Of a stretch of 64,000 nt of DNA, positions 49,194 through 59,717 are shown piece by piece; position 1 is the first letter of the stretch, and each line of letters opens with the position of its first letter. Position numbers and translations under genes: made by a program. The DNA lies in NCBI GenBank assembly GCA_949316235.1, contig OX438743.1, forward strand, positions 35,247,242 to 35,311,241, read 5' to 3'. This DNA is from Oegoconia quadripuncta (lineage: Eukaryota; Arthropoda; Insecta; Lepidoptera; Autostichidae). The notes beneath the pieces were generated by a model. That model was not told the origin of the DNA. It did no database searches and saw only the letters and a program-made list of their open reading frames with translations.

Positions 49194-50139
49194 TTTGAAA
49201 ATAAATTAATATTTCCTTTGAGTTTTGCCATACTTCCAATCCACCGACCTTTTCCACCCCATTAACGATGTTGTATGTTGATGTAGATAGACTATACCTG
49301 CATTTAACCTTCCTACGACGAATACCTCTGAGATATACCTAGTGCCTAGTAGTAGCTCATCTGGTAGTCGCGTCGTCAGATTATCATTGAGACCCCCAGT
49401 TTCCTAGTAGTTCTACCATTTTGTATTCAAAATTAATGCGAGAAATCAGACAAGCAGATATTTTTTACGTTTTCCAACGTTCATAGTTCTCTGAAATCGC
49501 ACAGTTTTTCTCAGAACATACATCATTGTTGCCAGCCAAGTTTCATTGTCTCATTCACCTACAACAGCCGCCAGCCAACTTCGATTTTGTAATAATTACA
49601 GAATTACAACACGGCCTTAGCAATATGCGTATACATTCGTGTACCAATTCGGCCACACGCAACTCCCAATGCATACGAGTTGGTACTTATGTAGTTTAGT
49701 AGTGCAAAAAAAAATAACAACACTAGTTTTCGTGTTCGCTCGCAATTAGTCGCACACGACGTCACGCGTGATGCTGTAATCGTTTCGTTATAGAATAACT
49801 AAATCAACATGCTATTAGAAGTCTCAGCATAAAGAATAACGAGAAATCTCAGGCCAACATCGTAGGCAGATCCAAGCATTTATTAAGCAATTGTAAGAAT
49901 ATGTAGAGACTATTGATTTCCACTTGCAACGATTCGCACACACTACTTTTGCTTCTTCCATTCTCATCAAATGCTTCATACACGCTCGTCGTTTAGGGGT
50001 AGACCGCACTTGACCCTTTGTTTTAAGAGTAGACAATATCTGATAATATTGTCTTTGACACTACCATTACGCTCTACACCTTTTCTGGCAAAACTTTGGG
50101 TATCATTATGGTAAATATTTATGACTGGCATCTTGATCG
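49194..50139. other. Unassigned non-coding DNA
   Basis: Nothing recognisable; a minus-strand frame at 49824-50036 has no motif. Confidence 0.45.
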
Positions 50140-50270
50140 AATAATGAAATAATAATTGTGCCTTTTTCTAATATAAAAACCTGTTTTTAAAAAAAGCAAC
50201 ACCTACGTTTCTTGCTTGTTCTTCTAAGGGGAAAATTTCCTTTTGAACAAGCAGTAGCTTAAAAAATGTA
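50140..50270 (+). repeat. Dispersed repeat with CTTGTTC/GAACAAG hairpin, copy 1
   Basis: This copy matches 62824-62947: GCCTTTTT, TTTCTTGCTTGTTCTTCT and CTTTTGAACAAGCAGTAGCT are shared in the same order. TGCTTGTTC (50213-50221) pairs with GAACAAGCA (50245-50253). The class is unknown; the A-rich end (CTTAAAAAATG) fits a short retroelement. Confidence 0.65.
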
Positions 50271-51708
50271 AAAATATTTTAAGTGTACGCTGTGTACCTA
50301 CAACATAAAGCATTTTTTAAATTTCAATAACTCTATCATCTTTTAAAACTTTGTATTAAAAAGTTTACATATTATTTCTCACTTTTTCCTATATTAGCCT
50401 TGGTGCCCTCTCGCATCGAGTTCGCATTGCTTCGGCACGACATCGTTGGTCGCAACGCTACCGGTGCAATTGTTGTGTGTTGCCCGATTCGATAGATAAA
50501 TCATTAATACTCGATAAGTCTATCCATTAGTCATTTATCCTTTTTTCCTTTTCTTCTAGGGCGCTTACTTAGTACCAAATTTAGCATCAAACGCAAGCGA
50601 GCTAAACGGCAAATTATTAGCAATCGAACGCAAGAATTTTTTGGTACGACGGCTTGCCTTTTTGGTCTAGAGCGAAATCCGTGATAATCTAAAAAAAAAT
50701 ATTGCACCAGAGGGAAAATACATTTTATACATATTACACAAAGTTAACAGTACCTACATTAGGTGCAATTTGGTGATCTTATCACTAATTTTGTTCCAAA
50801 CAATCATTGGTTCGAAGGATAATAGGTATTATAAAGAGGTAGAGATTTTTATTAGAATGTTTGTGCGAGGTAATTTCTGAAACTACTAACCAGATTCTAA
50901 ACATTCTAATACTAATAGAAAGCTACACTATTCAAGAACATAAGCTATGATTTATAATTTTATTTGGAGATTCACGTGGGTGAAGACGCGGGTGAAAAGT
51001 TAATTGATAAATACCTAAATAAACACACACTTTTTAATATCGTTGCAGTCATAGGTGCTTGCTTGCATTATCTATTTTGCTTCGTAGACATAACAATTTA
51101 CAGAGTCACTTTGCCTTATCTGTACCAGTTTTATCTTAGTTATGCAGTAGGTACTCTGTTACTGTAAAATACCAATCTCCTCATATATCTCATGATGAAT
51201 GCGGCAACGGAAGGCAGCAAAGCAAAGCCAGTTTAAACTTTCGAGCTGATAAATATAATTTACTTCCTTCCTACGTTTCTTACACCACCGATCAACACAG
51301 CATAGCATTATTCAACAGACAAACACTTAAAATTATACAACTAAGTATATTTCACAATTATGTTTCACGCACCATTTGAGGATGAAATGCATAATGCTCT
51401 GCGCATCGGAACGGGGCGGGCGTTGTGAATTTGCACATTTGGTTTTTAAGTTTGAAAGTACGTAAGTAGGTAAATATACTTATAACAAATTACGTACCTA
51501 CTAAAATACAACACAATACAAATACACTTTTATGCACAACAGAGAAGAAAATACAGTTACAGAAAGTGGTATCGGAGTAGAACGACAATTCTTCTTTGGT
51601 AGGAATCTATTCATTATATTTTTTACCATAGTATTGGCTTTGAGTGTATGGATATGTTTTATAATGTCATCATCATCATAATTAATAACAACAATCAACA
51701 AAATTACG
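50271..51708. other. Unassigned DNA with a faint Helitron-like 3' end near 51003
   Basis: TTCACGTGGGTGAAGACGCG at 50971 onwards with GGTGAAAAGTTAATT resembles a decayed 3' hairpin of the Helitron-like family. Otherwise nothing is recognisable. Confidence 0.4.
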
Positions 51709-51848
51709 ACCTGTTTGGTGTAGTGATTAGAAACTCTGACCACTATACTAAAAGGTCGCGGGTCGAATCCCGCTAGGGGCATATTTTGTATGATGAATAC
51801 GCACATGTGTACCCGAGTTATGGATGTTTTCATTTATAATAAGTATAC
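51709..51848 (+). mobile_element. tRNA-derived SINE (GGTGTAGTG family)
   Basis: The head has TTTGGTGTAGTGATTAG (A-box-like) and GGTCGCGGGTCGAATCCCGC (B-box-like). The body, TTTTGTATGATGAATACG, follows, and the end is near TTTATAATAAGTATAC. The same arrangement is seen at 43172 and 59510. The head is not a complete tRNA. Confidence 0.7.
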
Positions 51849-52290
51849 AGGGTGTAATCGTTAAGTGTGCACAGGCGATTATTCCGTAACTATTATAGAT
51901 ATCAAAAGACTTTAAACTGATATCGAAAATACTTTACCTAATGAGTAAAATGACATTAATAACTTTTTAAAAATAAAACGAGAAATATACAAAAAAATTA
52001 TATTAAACACTCCCATACATTTTATTTCTTAGTAAGTACAAAATTTTGTGCCTATTAATTGAAAAAACGCAATAAATTATTAATTTAATTAGCAGTAAAC
52101 GCGATAAAGAATTTGAATTTAGAACGAACACCAAATAGTATCTTTTTTTGTTTTTCTACAATAATATTTACAAAAAAAATGTATCTAAGTATATCAAACA
52201 TCTGGTATCCACAACACAAGCCTACAGTTGCTTAATGTGGAACTAGATAGCATTGTGTGTATGTCCAAGGATATTTATTTATTATTTATT
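51849..52290. other. AT-rich DNA, possible transposon end
   Basis: ACAGGGTGTAATCGTTAAGT at 51847-51866 resembles the ends of some arthropod elements, but no partner end was found. The rest is AT-rich with nothing recognisable. Confidence 0.3.
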
Positions 52291-52291
52291 T

Positions 52292-52405
52292 AATCATCGT
52301 CTTGCCCCGGCCCCAATTTATGTGGGGTCGGCGCAGTTCGTCTGTCTCTTCAAGTCTCCTCTATCAGGCTTTACCTCAGCATTAACGCCCTGTTCATATG
52401 TTTTA
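52292..52405 (-). mobile_element. Dispersed retroelement fragment
   Basis: ATCATCGTCTTGCCCCGGCC, TGTGGGGTCGGCGCAG and CTATCAGGCTTTACCTCAGC match, from memory, a common lepidopteran repeat that starts with a GAT/ATC run. The orientation is inferred from the ATC run being a 3' tail on the minus strand. Confidence 0.4.
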
Positions 52406-52550
52406 TAATGTGGCCTTTGTAAATTATTTATCCCGGAGGAAGGTGATATGTTCTATTCTAAGGTAGATCCTACCTGTGTACCAAACTCAATACAAATCGC
52501 CGTGATTGAACAAGAAACTATCAAATATCGAAACAATCGCATTTATAATA

Positions 52551-52972
52551 TTAGGTCCTTACCTATGAAATTGGCGTTTTGTATGAAGAATTTCATAAGA
52601 CTGTTTTCTCCATACAAACATTTATGTTTTTTTTTTTGGGAACGGCAAATCCAAATTTAGCTAAGCTTTGTGTGTATTATCGGATAACCTTAAGTAAAGT
52701 ATAGGCAGCGTTATTTTTTAAAAGTAACCGATTTATATAAGTTTCAGCTAATCTAAGAAATGATTATGGGGAGCACATGAAAAGAGATCTGTTCAATTTT
52801 TTTTTATTATGTGATTTAGCCCAGAAATTAAAAAATATTTCATGTGAAACCTCGAAATAATATTCCATTTTCCAAATAAAAAACAAATTTGGATATAGCT
52901 TTGAAAATCGCAGGAATTGGTACATATGATTAACCAAGAAAAAAAACTCCAATTTCATAGGTAAAGACCCAA
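52551..52972. mobile_element. 422-bp MITE with TA target duplication
   Basis: The ends TTAGGTCCTTACCTATGAAA and its imperfect complement (GGTAAAGACCCAA at 52960-52972) form inverted repeats of about 27 bp. TA stands at both outer sides, the duplication made by Tc1/mariner-type transposases. No coding sequence is present. A second copy (59617) is broken by a GC-rich insert. Confidence 0.75.
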
Positions 52973-55641
52973 TATTAGTTGGAAGATTTTATGCAATTTC
53001 CTATACACCCTCTACTGACAATAGATGTTTGGTAGATAATATCAATTATGGTAAGATATACGTATAATTTCCAGCCAGCGTCAATTTTCCCTAAATATAT
53101 TGAAAACCAGGCTGAATAAGGATGCCTGTGAGTAAATGTACTGAAACTGCGGTCAAACGCGACTCCAGACCATCATATAAAATAGAAGCCAGCATTTATC
53201 ACCTGATGGATACGGACAATGAGCGAAACTATCAACCGTATATTTGCCGACCTGTAATACACGGTTGATTTATATAAAATTGCGGTATGACGGAGGAATT
53301 AGCCGTCTAGTACATAAGTAAGCTGTACCAATGGAGCGGCATAGTCGCTTTCGACTAAGCTCCTTAAAATAAGATTTAAAAAAAAAGAAAGTACGCACTC
53401 CACACCCTCACAATGTTTTCATCACCGATCTGACTTCTGAGGTACCACTATAACATCTTTTTACTTCAAAACCAAAAGAGTAAAACAAACTAACACAAAA
53501 AAAAACTTAAGTTGACAAGCCTCCAAGTGTATTAATTTAGAAATTGTTTATTCAGTTACAGTAGTTTAATTATTTGTTCTTTTCTGTAAACATTACTACA
53601 TTTGATTAAGTTACACACGTGTAATATTTGTTTTTCTTTTTTTCTAAGCATAATTTGTGTTCCTTTCACGTAGAAACTTGTTAATGGCTTTCTGAAATTA
53701 ATTTCACCATGTACTTAGTTGTAACAAACTGCAAGTTTTTCAAACGATTAAAATAAAATTAAAATAATTGAATCGGCAATAATTGACAAAACGACCAACT
53801 TCAATAGGATTCCATTCTTCTTCGTCGAGTGCTCTGATCTCGACTAAATTTTTACGGAACCGCAGTCAAATCATAGGCCATGATGAAAATCGATTAAACA
53901 GTTTCGATGATATGTTTGTTGTATGGATGATATAATAGTCATTTATAGTTATATTTCAATCAATCGCTTAATTTACTTATTACCAATACACAACCGAAAA
54001 AGGAGTATGTATGTTAACTATTTTTGGCTGTTTTGTTCGGGCCCTATAAATCAAAACTCAGTGATTGAAATGTAAAACGGCTATGCAGTTTCTTTGCTAT
54101 GTCATTTAACACAAGAATGTGTCGAGACTAGACTTAGCAGCAGTGTCAATAAGTCGTTTATACCGTTAACACCGTATTATTTTAAAACATTGCATCTCGA
54201 CAAAACCACAACAAGCTCAGGAGCCTGTTTACCCATCATCTTAGTCGTAGATGTCCGGACACCTGGCGTAAATGAAGTTTCCAATAAAACAGATGTTTAA
54301 CCATTTGCTATTTCCAGTTCTACAACGCTTTTACGGTACACGACAAACTAAAGTACGAGCATGAACGCGAATGGAACCAGTATCGAGTAAAACAGTAAAA
54401 ATATGCAAAGCCTTCGGAGACCTTTTAAGCTCGAGTCCTATTTTATTTTGTCTTGGTACAAATTTTTAACGTGGTAAATTGTGAAGTGTTATTTGAGTAT
54501 TTATCCACTAGTCTCTTATTTACTTGATTGAGGTGCCATTAATTCAAATACTTGTCGTGATTATTAAGCAATTTTTTGGTGTAGTGTTTCTTCTTAATCT
54601 ATACGTTAATTATGTTAAGTAGTCGTAGGTTCGACTTTCTCTGAACCTCATTATCATCATCGTATTAGCCGAAAGATGTCTCAGAACCTCATCTAATTTA
54701 ATTCTAATAAAAGAACCAATTCTTCATCTAATAGAGCAACCAAATTTAAGGATCCTTTATCAATTATGGATAGAGCTGCATCATCAACTTGTGACGTGTG
54801 TAATCGCATAGAAACATGGCTTTGCTGAGTCAAACACTGTCAGAGAAGCGAATTTAAACGAATTATCTAGTTCCAATAGTACTACCGGATAAATGTACGT
54901 AAAAATTATATGTAAAATTCCAGGTTTATGGAATAAATGTTCGTATTATCACATAAACATTCATCCCGTCAGTTATGAAGCAAGACCATACTATCCACTA
55001 TATCAATCAGTCAACAAATATGTTTTATAAGTTTATCTCTACACTAGTAGGATGACAGGCGCGATAAACGTTTATGTCGCGAGAATAATATTTGTCCTGC
55101 TCATTCGTTTGGACGAAATATACAACTATCCCACTCTCACATCGCGTCGCGCGCGTCGAACGATATCATGCTACGGGGGCTGGTCCTTACAGACATGAAA
55201 CAATGCATCAAACCTACTTGTCCATGAGTATGAGACTTACATGAAAAATGAGATATAAAAAGCTTTATCAGGGTATGTTTTATGTTTAGGGTATTTCTGA
55301 CCACCCCATTTGGGATAATGGTCGTGACGTTATGTATGTATTGTACCCAGCTAAGAGTACTTGTACGGTAACTCTCTTTGCAGAACCTAACCTAGAACCA
55401 TAAAGAACTGGCATAACAACCGATACGAGTATAATCGGATTCCGGACTCATCTGATAATGCACTCCATCTCCGGAGTGCATTATCAGGATATGCATCAAA
55501 TTTATATGGAACCACCCTCTAGTCAACAGAGGTTTAAGTCAGCTAAGTTTTTCTAATATTACTCTGAATACGTAATACTCTTTATACCTGCTAAAGGCTT
55601 TTAAGATTCTGGTAAGCAGCGATTTATTGTAAAACAATAAC
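52973..55641. other. Unassigned DNA with a partial LINE tail and a hairpin
   Basis: GCGGTCAAACGCGACTCCAG at about 53150 is a partial LINE tail related to 43670. A right end of the 40616 family lies at about 55275-55335. A perfect 15-bp stem with a 6-base loop is at 55452-55487. No gene is recognised. Confidence 0.5.
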
Positions 55642-55957
55642 TTTTTTTTTTATGCACGATGGATTCGTACTTAACCTCAATCACACCTGATGTTAAGTGA
55701 AGATGAGGTCGAAGGTGGAAGCGTACTCACCCGGAAACCCCAACACATTTGGGAGACTGGCTATTTTATCTCTGGCTACCGGAACACAACAATGCTATTA
55801 CATTGCTGCTTGGCGGCAGATTTAGATAAGATGGTGGTTTAGATTTAAAATGCCCTACCACCAACCAAACCGAGTACTTAAACATGTACCCCGTTGGGGA
55901 TCGAACCCGCGACCTCCGAATCGTAAACCCAATGTTGTTTACATTGAGCCACGGAGG
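55642..55957 (-). mobile_element. tRNA-headed SINE (CATCAGGTG-tail family), near full length
   Basis: Read on the minus strand: head CCTCCGTGGCTCAATGTAAA with an A-box-like site, GGTCGCGGGTTCGATCCC as B box, then a body of about 200 bp. The tail is CATCAGGTGTGATTGAGGTT, ending GTGCATAAAAAAAAA. Other copies are at 31689, 47588, 48280, 49069, 58368, 62050 and 63331. An A-box/B-box head suits RNA polymerase III transcription. The tail motif is shared with the LINE tails nearby. An open frame at 55850-56113 is incidental. Confidence 0.85.
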
Positions 55958-56384
55958 ACTTCTGACTTAGGTAGATTTATTATTGTTATTTTGGAACCCC
56001 GAAGGCTGGATCCGCCCTTGCCTAAAGTTAGGTATACCTACTCTATCGACGAAAAAAGAATTGTCGAAATCGGTTTACAACTGCCGGATATATCACGGAA
56101 CATTGTTATGTAAAAATACAATCGAATTAAGAACCTCCTTCTTATATTCAAATTATTATTATGAGGCATTTATCTAGTAGGCTCTGAGTGGCGATATTAA
56201 GGGCCGAACCAGCTTTCGAATCAAAGAGGGTCATATATTCGAGTTCCATCCTAGACTGTAATAAGTGTAATTAAAAAAGAAAAATAATACAAAAAAAGGC
56301 TTAGTTACCACAAAACCTTAATCAGACCTTCAACAAGTGCTATGAGTATTAAGTATTGAGAATGTTATCAGAAAGACCTAGGAC
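55958..56384. other. Unassigned non-coding DNA
   Basis: Nothing recognisable beyond a short shared phrase, GAAGGCTGGATCC (56003-56015), which recurs at 61479. Confidence 0.4.
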
Positions 56385-56660
56385 CATGACCCTCTGGATC
56401 TGCGGTTGGACAAAGCGCAACTTCTGTTCCCAACAGAGTAGAACGGTACTAACCCTGCTCCCGTGGGTATCGTAAGATGCAACACAATCGTGAGCACAAC
56501 AGGGTAGCAGTTCAGTGATCGAGTTGAAGTGGCTTCATTGGTGTTGAGTTCCCAAGAAAATTTGCTATCACCAACCCGTTAGTCCAGCGTGGCGAATAGG
56601 GCAAATCACCCCTTGAGAAAGTCCAGTAAAAATAGGCTGTTGATGTGCATGTGTGTGTGT
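56385..56660 (+). mobile_element. Probable degraded LINE-derived repeat
   Basis: CCTGCTCCCGTGGGTATCGT followed at a distance by CCAACCCGTTAGTCCAGCGT and an end at AATAGGCTGTTGATGTGCAT resembles a common lepidopteran repeat recalled from memory. A GT microsatellite (56650-56660) ends it. Coding capacity is lost. Confidence 0.4.
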
Positions 56661-56779
56661 GTGATCGAAAGATTTAGCTTATATAACCAAATAACTTGAT
56701 TAGATCAGTTTAGATTTATTTAGCTCACTTTACAAATTAATTTTCGTAAATTAATGAAGGCTAAAAAAAATTACGGTCT

Positions 56780-57067
56780 ATCATCATCATCAGCCCGTAA
56801 GCATCCCCCTGCAGGGATATAGGCCTTCCCTCGTATAATGTGAGGGAGTATGGGCGGGAGTCCACCACGCTGGCTTAATGCGGGTTGGGGACTTCACATG
56901 CCCTTGAATTTTTATTTCTCATGCATGCAGGTTTTCTCACGATATTTTCCTTCACGGTTTAAGAGCAGTCGGATAAATGCACATAAGTAATTAAATAAAA
57001 TTTAAAAAGTATCGAACCCGGGTGTCCCAAATTGGGAGACCGCGTTTTAACCGCTGAGCCACCGAAG
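56780..57067 (-). mobile_element. tRNA-headed SINE with GAT-repeat tail
   Basis: On the minus strand the element starts CTTCGGTGGCTCAGCGGTTA (A-box-like), with GGGACACCCGGGTTCGATAC as B box. Then comes a body with ATGCATGCAGGTTTTCTCAC (plus-strand wording), and it ends in a GATGATGATGA run. The tail differs from the A-tailed SINE at 55642, so it probably used a different LINE partner (RTE-type tails are often short tandem repeats). Confidence 0.75.
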
Positions 57068-58367
57068 CTTAATAATAAAATTACACATACATATAATTTA
57101 TAGAAATACACAATTTTTCAATAAAATCCAATAGTTACGTATGTAACATTTGTTATGTCGTAACGAATATAACAAAATGTAAAGTCAAAGTATTGTTCAA
57201 AACTGTGTGGCCCGTAGTTCATGTGGCCCGCAGTTCAATGTGGTAAGCGAGATAACACGCTTCCGTTTAAATTTCATGTGAATAAAAAATTGGGGTTTTT
57301 ATCGTAATTCTATATTGTATGGCGACCTACAATTTGGATATCTTAAAAGGGCGGTGTATCAAAGGTCACGTGGTCTTTTAAAAGAAAGGATATTCGAATT
57401 GCAAAAACCTTTTAAATACCAGCAAATTCATTTCCATTATCCTCAAGGTATTGTCTAGCTTATTCAATACAGTCAATGCAAATTCCACTAAGTATTAAGA
57501 CCGGTGCCGATTGGTTATCTACCTAATTAACTTTCATTCTATTATGTACCTAATAGGTGCAGGTTTTACTCAGTGATTAATTGTTATTTCGAAATTGAAA
57601 TATTGCTTTTGTTTGTAAAAAAAAAGTTTTCGTTAGGGTTTTCCGGGGCGACGACAAGATAGTGTTATGGGCAGAATGACGTTGTGTGTAATATATTTGA
57701 AAAAATAATACTTGTAAATACTGTCTCGAAACTACAACTTGTGATAGAAAACTTGGGCTAATTAAAATAATAGGTAAATAATATCAAATGAGAGTATCAC
57801 ACAAGCCGGCTCATTCAATATACCATGGCCTGTTTTTTTGAGGACATCTTTAACCCCTTAATAATGTACTCAATTCCAAGATTCACTAATGAAAAAATCT
57901 ATAGGAAAATTTACGAAAAAAGCTTTGTAGTTATTTTTGTTGTTCTCATAGTATAATTGTAAAAGCGCAGAAAGTAACATTGAAATGACTTCTTGCGTAC
58001 GCTCGGAGAGAAGCAGCAATATAGTAAAGCTCCTAGTAAGGGTTATGGATAAGCAATGGGCAATGGGAGGGGTCTATAGTATACCAGCAGTGGGCATGTA
58101 AATAAGAAGTGCATTAATTTTGCTCTGGTTGTGTGCCCTGTGCAAAATAATGCGAAACGTGGTTCATTCCTTGGTTATTCAGCGGAGTATGCGGTTTTCC
58201 TCTGCAATGTAAACAAGTGATTGTGTGGGGTTACTCATTTAGGTTCCTATTATTATAACACTATCGAAAGTGGGTGTTATTAGAATTTACATAATATTGT
58301 AATAACTAATATAAACCATATCTACTTAAAGGTAGGTATCATATATCGCAATTTCCGGTTCTCTGTC
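57068..58367. other. Unassigned non-coding DNA
   Basis: Nothing recognisable. Confidence 0.45.
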
Positions 58368-58507
58368 TTCCGGTTGTCAGAGATAAGATAGCCAGTCCCC
58401 CAAATGTGTTGGGGTTTCCGGGTCAGTATGCTTCCACCTTCGACCTCATCTTCACTTAACATCAGGTGTGATTGAGGTCAAGTACGAACCCTTCGTGCAT
58501 AAAAAAT
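58368..58507 (+). mobile_element. SINE 3' half (CATCAGGTG-tail family)
   Basis: GGTTGTCAGAGATAAGATAG, CACCTTCGACCTCATCTTCA and CATCAGGTGTGATTGAGGTC with CGTGCATAAAAAATAAAT show the 3' half of the family, in the orientation opposite to the copies at 55642 and 62050. Confidence 0.8.
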
Positions 58508-58702
58508 AAATAAATCAATATCTTAGGATCGTAGCAAGTGGAAGTATGTGGTCTCTGCCTACCCCTACGGGAAACAGGCGTGACTTTATGTATGTATTGT
58601 ATGTATGTACAATATATATCTTAAAATACAGTTCCTCAAGAAACTGTTGATTCACAGAATGCCCGCCGAATTGCCTACTATGTTCTCTAATCTGTTATTT
58701 AG

Positions 58703-58923
58703 TCTAACCAATAAATGCGAAAGTTTGTATGTTTGTTTATTTATTTGTTTGTTGCTCAATCACGGCAAAACAAATGAACGGATTTGGATGAAATGTAGTA
58801 TATAGGTAGAACATACACTGGATTAAAACATAGGATATTTTTTATCCCGATGAGTAGTTACCGTAAGTAAACTTTCCGCGATAAAGTTATTCCACGCAGG
58901 CGAAGCCGCGGGCGAAAAGCTAG
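58703..58923 (+). mobile_element. Non-autonomous Helitron-like element
   Basis: It begins TCTAACCAATAAATGCGAAA and ends AAAAGCTAG|T, after the hairpin CACGCAGGCGAAGCCGCGGG. Phrases in between (ACGGATTTGGATGAAATG, TTATCCCGATGAGTAGTT) align with the copy at 27205. It is 221 bp and non-coding. It is followed within 250 bp by an inverted copy (59174). Confidence 0.75.
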
Positions 58924-58934
58924 TTATTATTATA

Positions 58935-59124
58935 ACACAAAGTTGATATAACCGCGTCTTTGTCTGTGGGGTTTGTTGTTCTAAACGACACAACGAATTT
59001 TGATGCGGGTTTCACTATAATTTGAAGTATTTCGTCCCTAGATTTCTTAGATTCTTATGTGGAATACAAGTGATAGTTTATCTTATTTTGAGATGATGCT
59101 GACGAAATCGCGGGCGGAACGTTA
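58935..59124 (+). mobile_element. Diverged Helitron-like 3' part
   Basis: TGATGCTGACGAAATCGCGGGCGGAA at 59095 onward (hairpin half plus GCGGGCGG) and an earlier GACACAACGAATTTTGATGC suggest an older copy of the same or a related family. Boundaries are unclear. Confidence 0.4.
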
Positions 59125-59173
59125 TTTTTTTACTGCGTGCTAATGTAGCAATGGAATAAAAAAGCATTCTTAA

Positions 59174-59358
59174 TTAGATTTCCGCCCGCGGCTTCGTCTG
59201 CGTGGAATTATGTACTTTATCGCCGACTTTTTCAGGAAGAATAGTAGCCTATGTCCTTCTTCCGATCTCAGTCTGTCATTCAATATGATCGGTTCAGCAG
59301 TTTAGGCGTGAAAGTCATACAGACATACAAACTTTCGCATTTATTATATTAGTAATGA
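59174..59358 (-). mobile_element. Non-autonomous Helitron-like element, reverse orientation
   Basis: The plus strand shows TTAG, then CCGCCCGCGGCTTCGTCTGC (the 3' hairpin reversed), and ends AACTTTCGCATTTATTATAT with AGTAATGA. Read on the minus strand it starts TC and ends CTAA|T. The middle has diverged from the copies at 27205 and 58703. Confidence 0.7.
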
Positions 59359-59509
59359 AAAGAAACATGAAAATTTCCAATGGGCTCTCAGATGCGCCAA
59401 GGTCATGTCATTTTAATAATCAGATATCGGTCCATTGATTTCAAATAAAATCCCAAATTCTCCGTAAAACTAGTCTGAACCTGAATGGAACCTGAATAAT
59501 CATATTTTG

Positions 59510-59612
59510 ACGACCAATTGGTGTAGTGGGTAGGGGATCTTGCTTTCGAACCCAACAGTATTGTGGGTTCGAATCTCGCTACAAGAAAATATTTGTGTGA
59601 TGAATATCCCTA
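59510..59612 (+). mobile_element. tRNA-derived SINE (GGTGTAGTG family), short
   Basis: AATTGGTGTAGTGGGTAGGG (A-box-like), GTGGGTTCGAATCTCGCTAC (B-box-like) and TTGTGTGATGAATA follow the order seen at 43172 and 51709. The MITE at 59617 starts right after it. Confidence 0.65.
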
Positions 59613-59616
59613 TATA

Positions 59617-59717
59617 TTAGGTCCTTACCTATGTAATTGGCGTTTTGTGTGAAGAATTTAATTAGGACTGTTTTCTCCATACAAACATTTTTTTTTGGGG
59701 ACGGCAAATCCAAATTT
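59617..59717. mobile_element. MITE second copy, left part
   Basis: From TTAGGTCCTTACCTATG to GGACGGCAAATCCAAATTTG it aligns with 52551-52656. Alignment stops where the GC-rich insert begins and resumes at 61199. Confidence 0.8.

Noticed and set aside
51714..51780. Possible tRNA gene (GGTGTAGTG, GGGTCGAATCCC)
   Set aside because: Same reason: a SINE head repeated at 43172 and 59510, with a shared non-tRNA body.
55899..55957. Possible tRNA gene (GTGGCTCA, GGTTCGATCC)
   Set aside because: A and B boxes are present but no acceptor stem or full cloverleaf forms, and the sequence continues as a SINE body with several dispersed copies.
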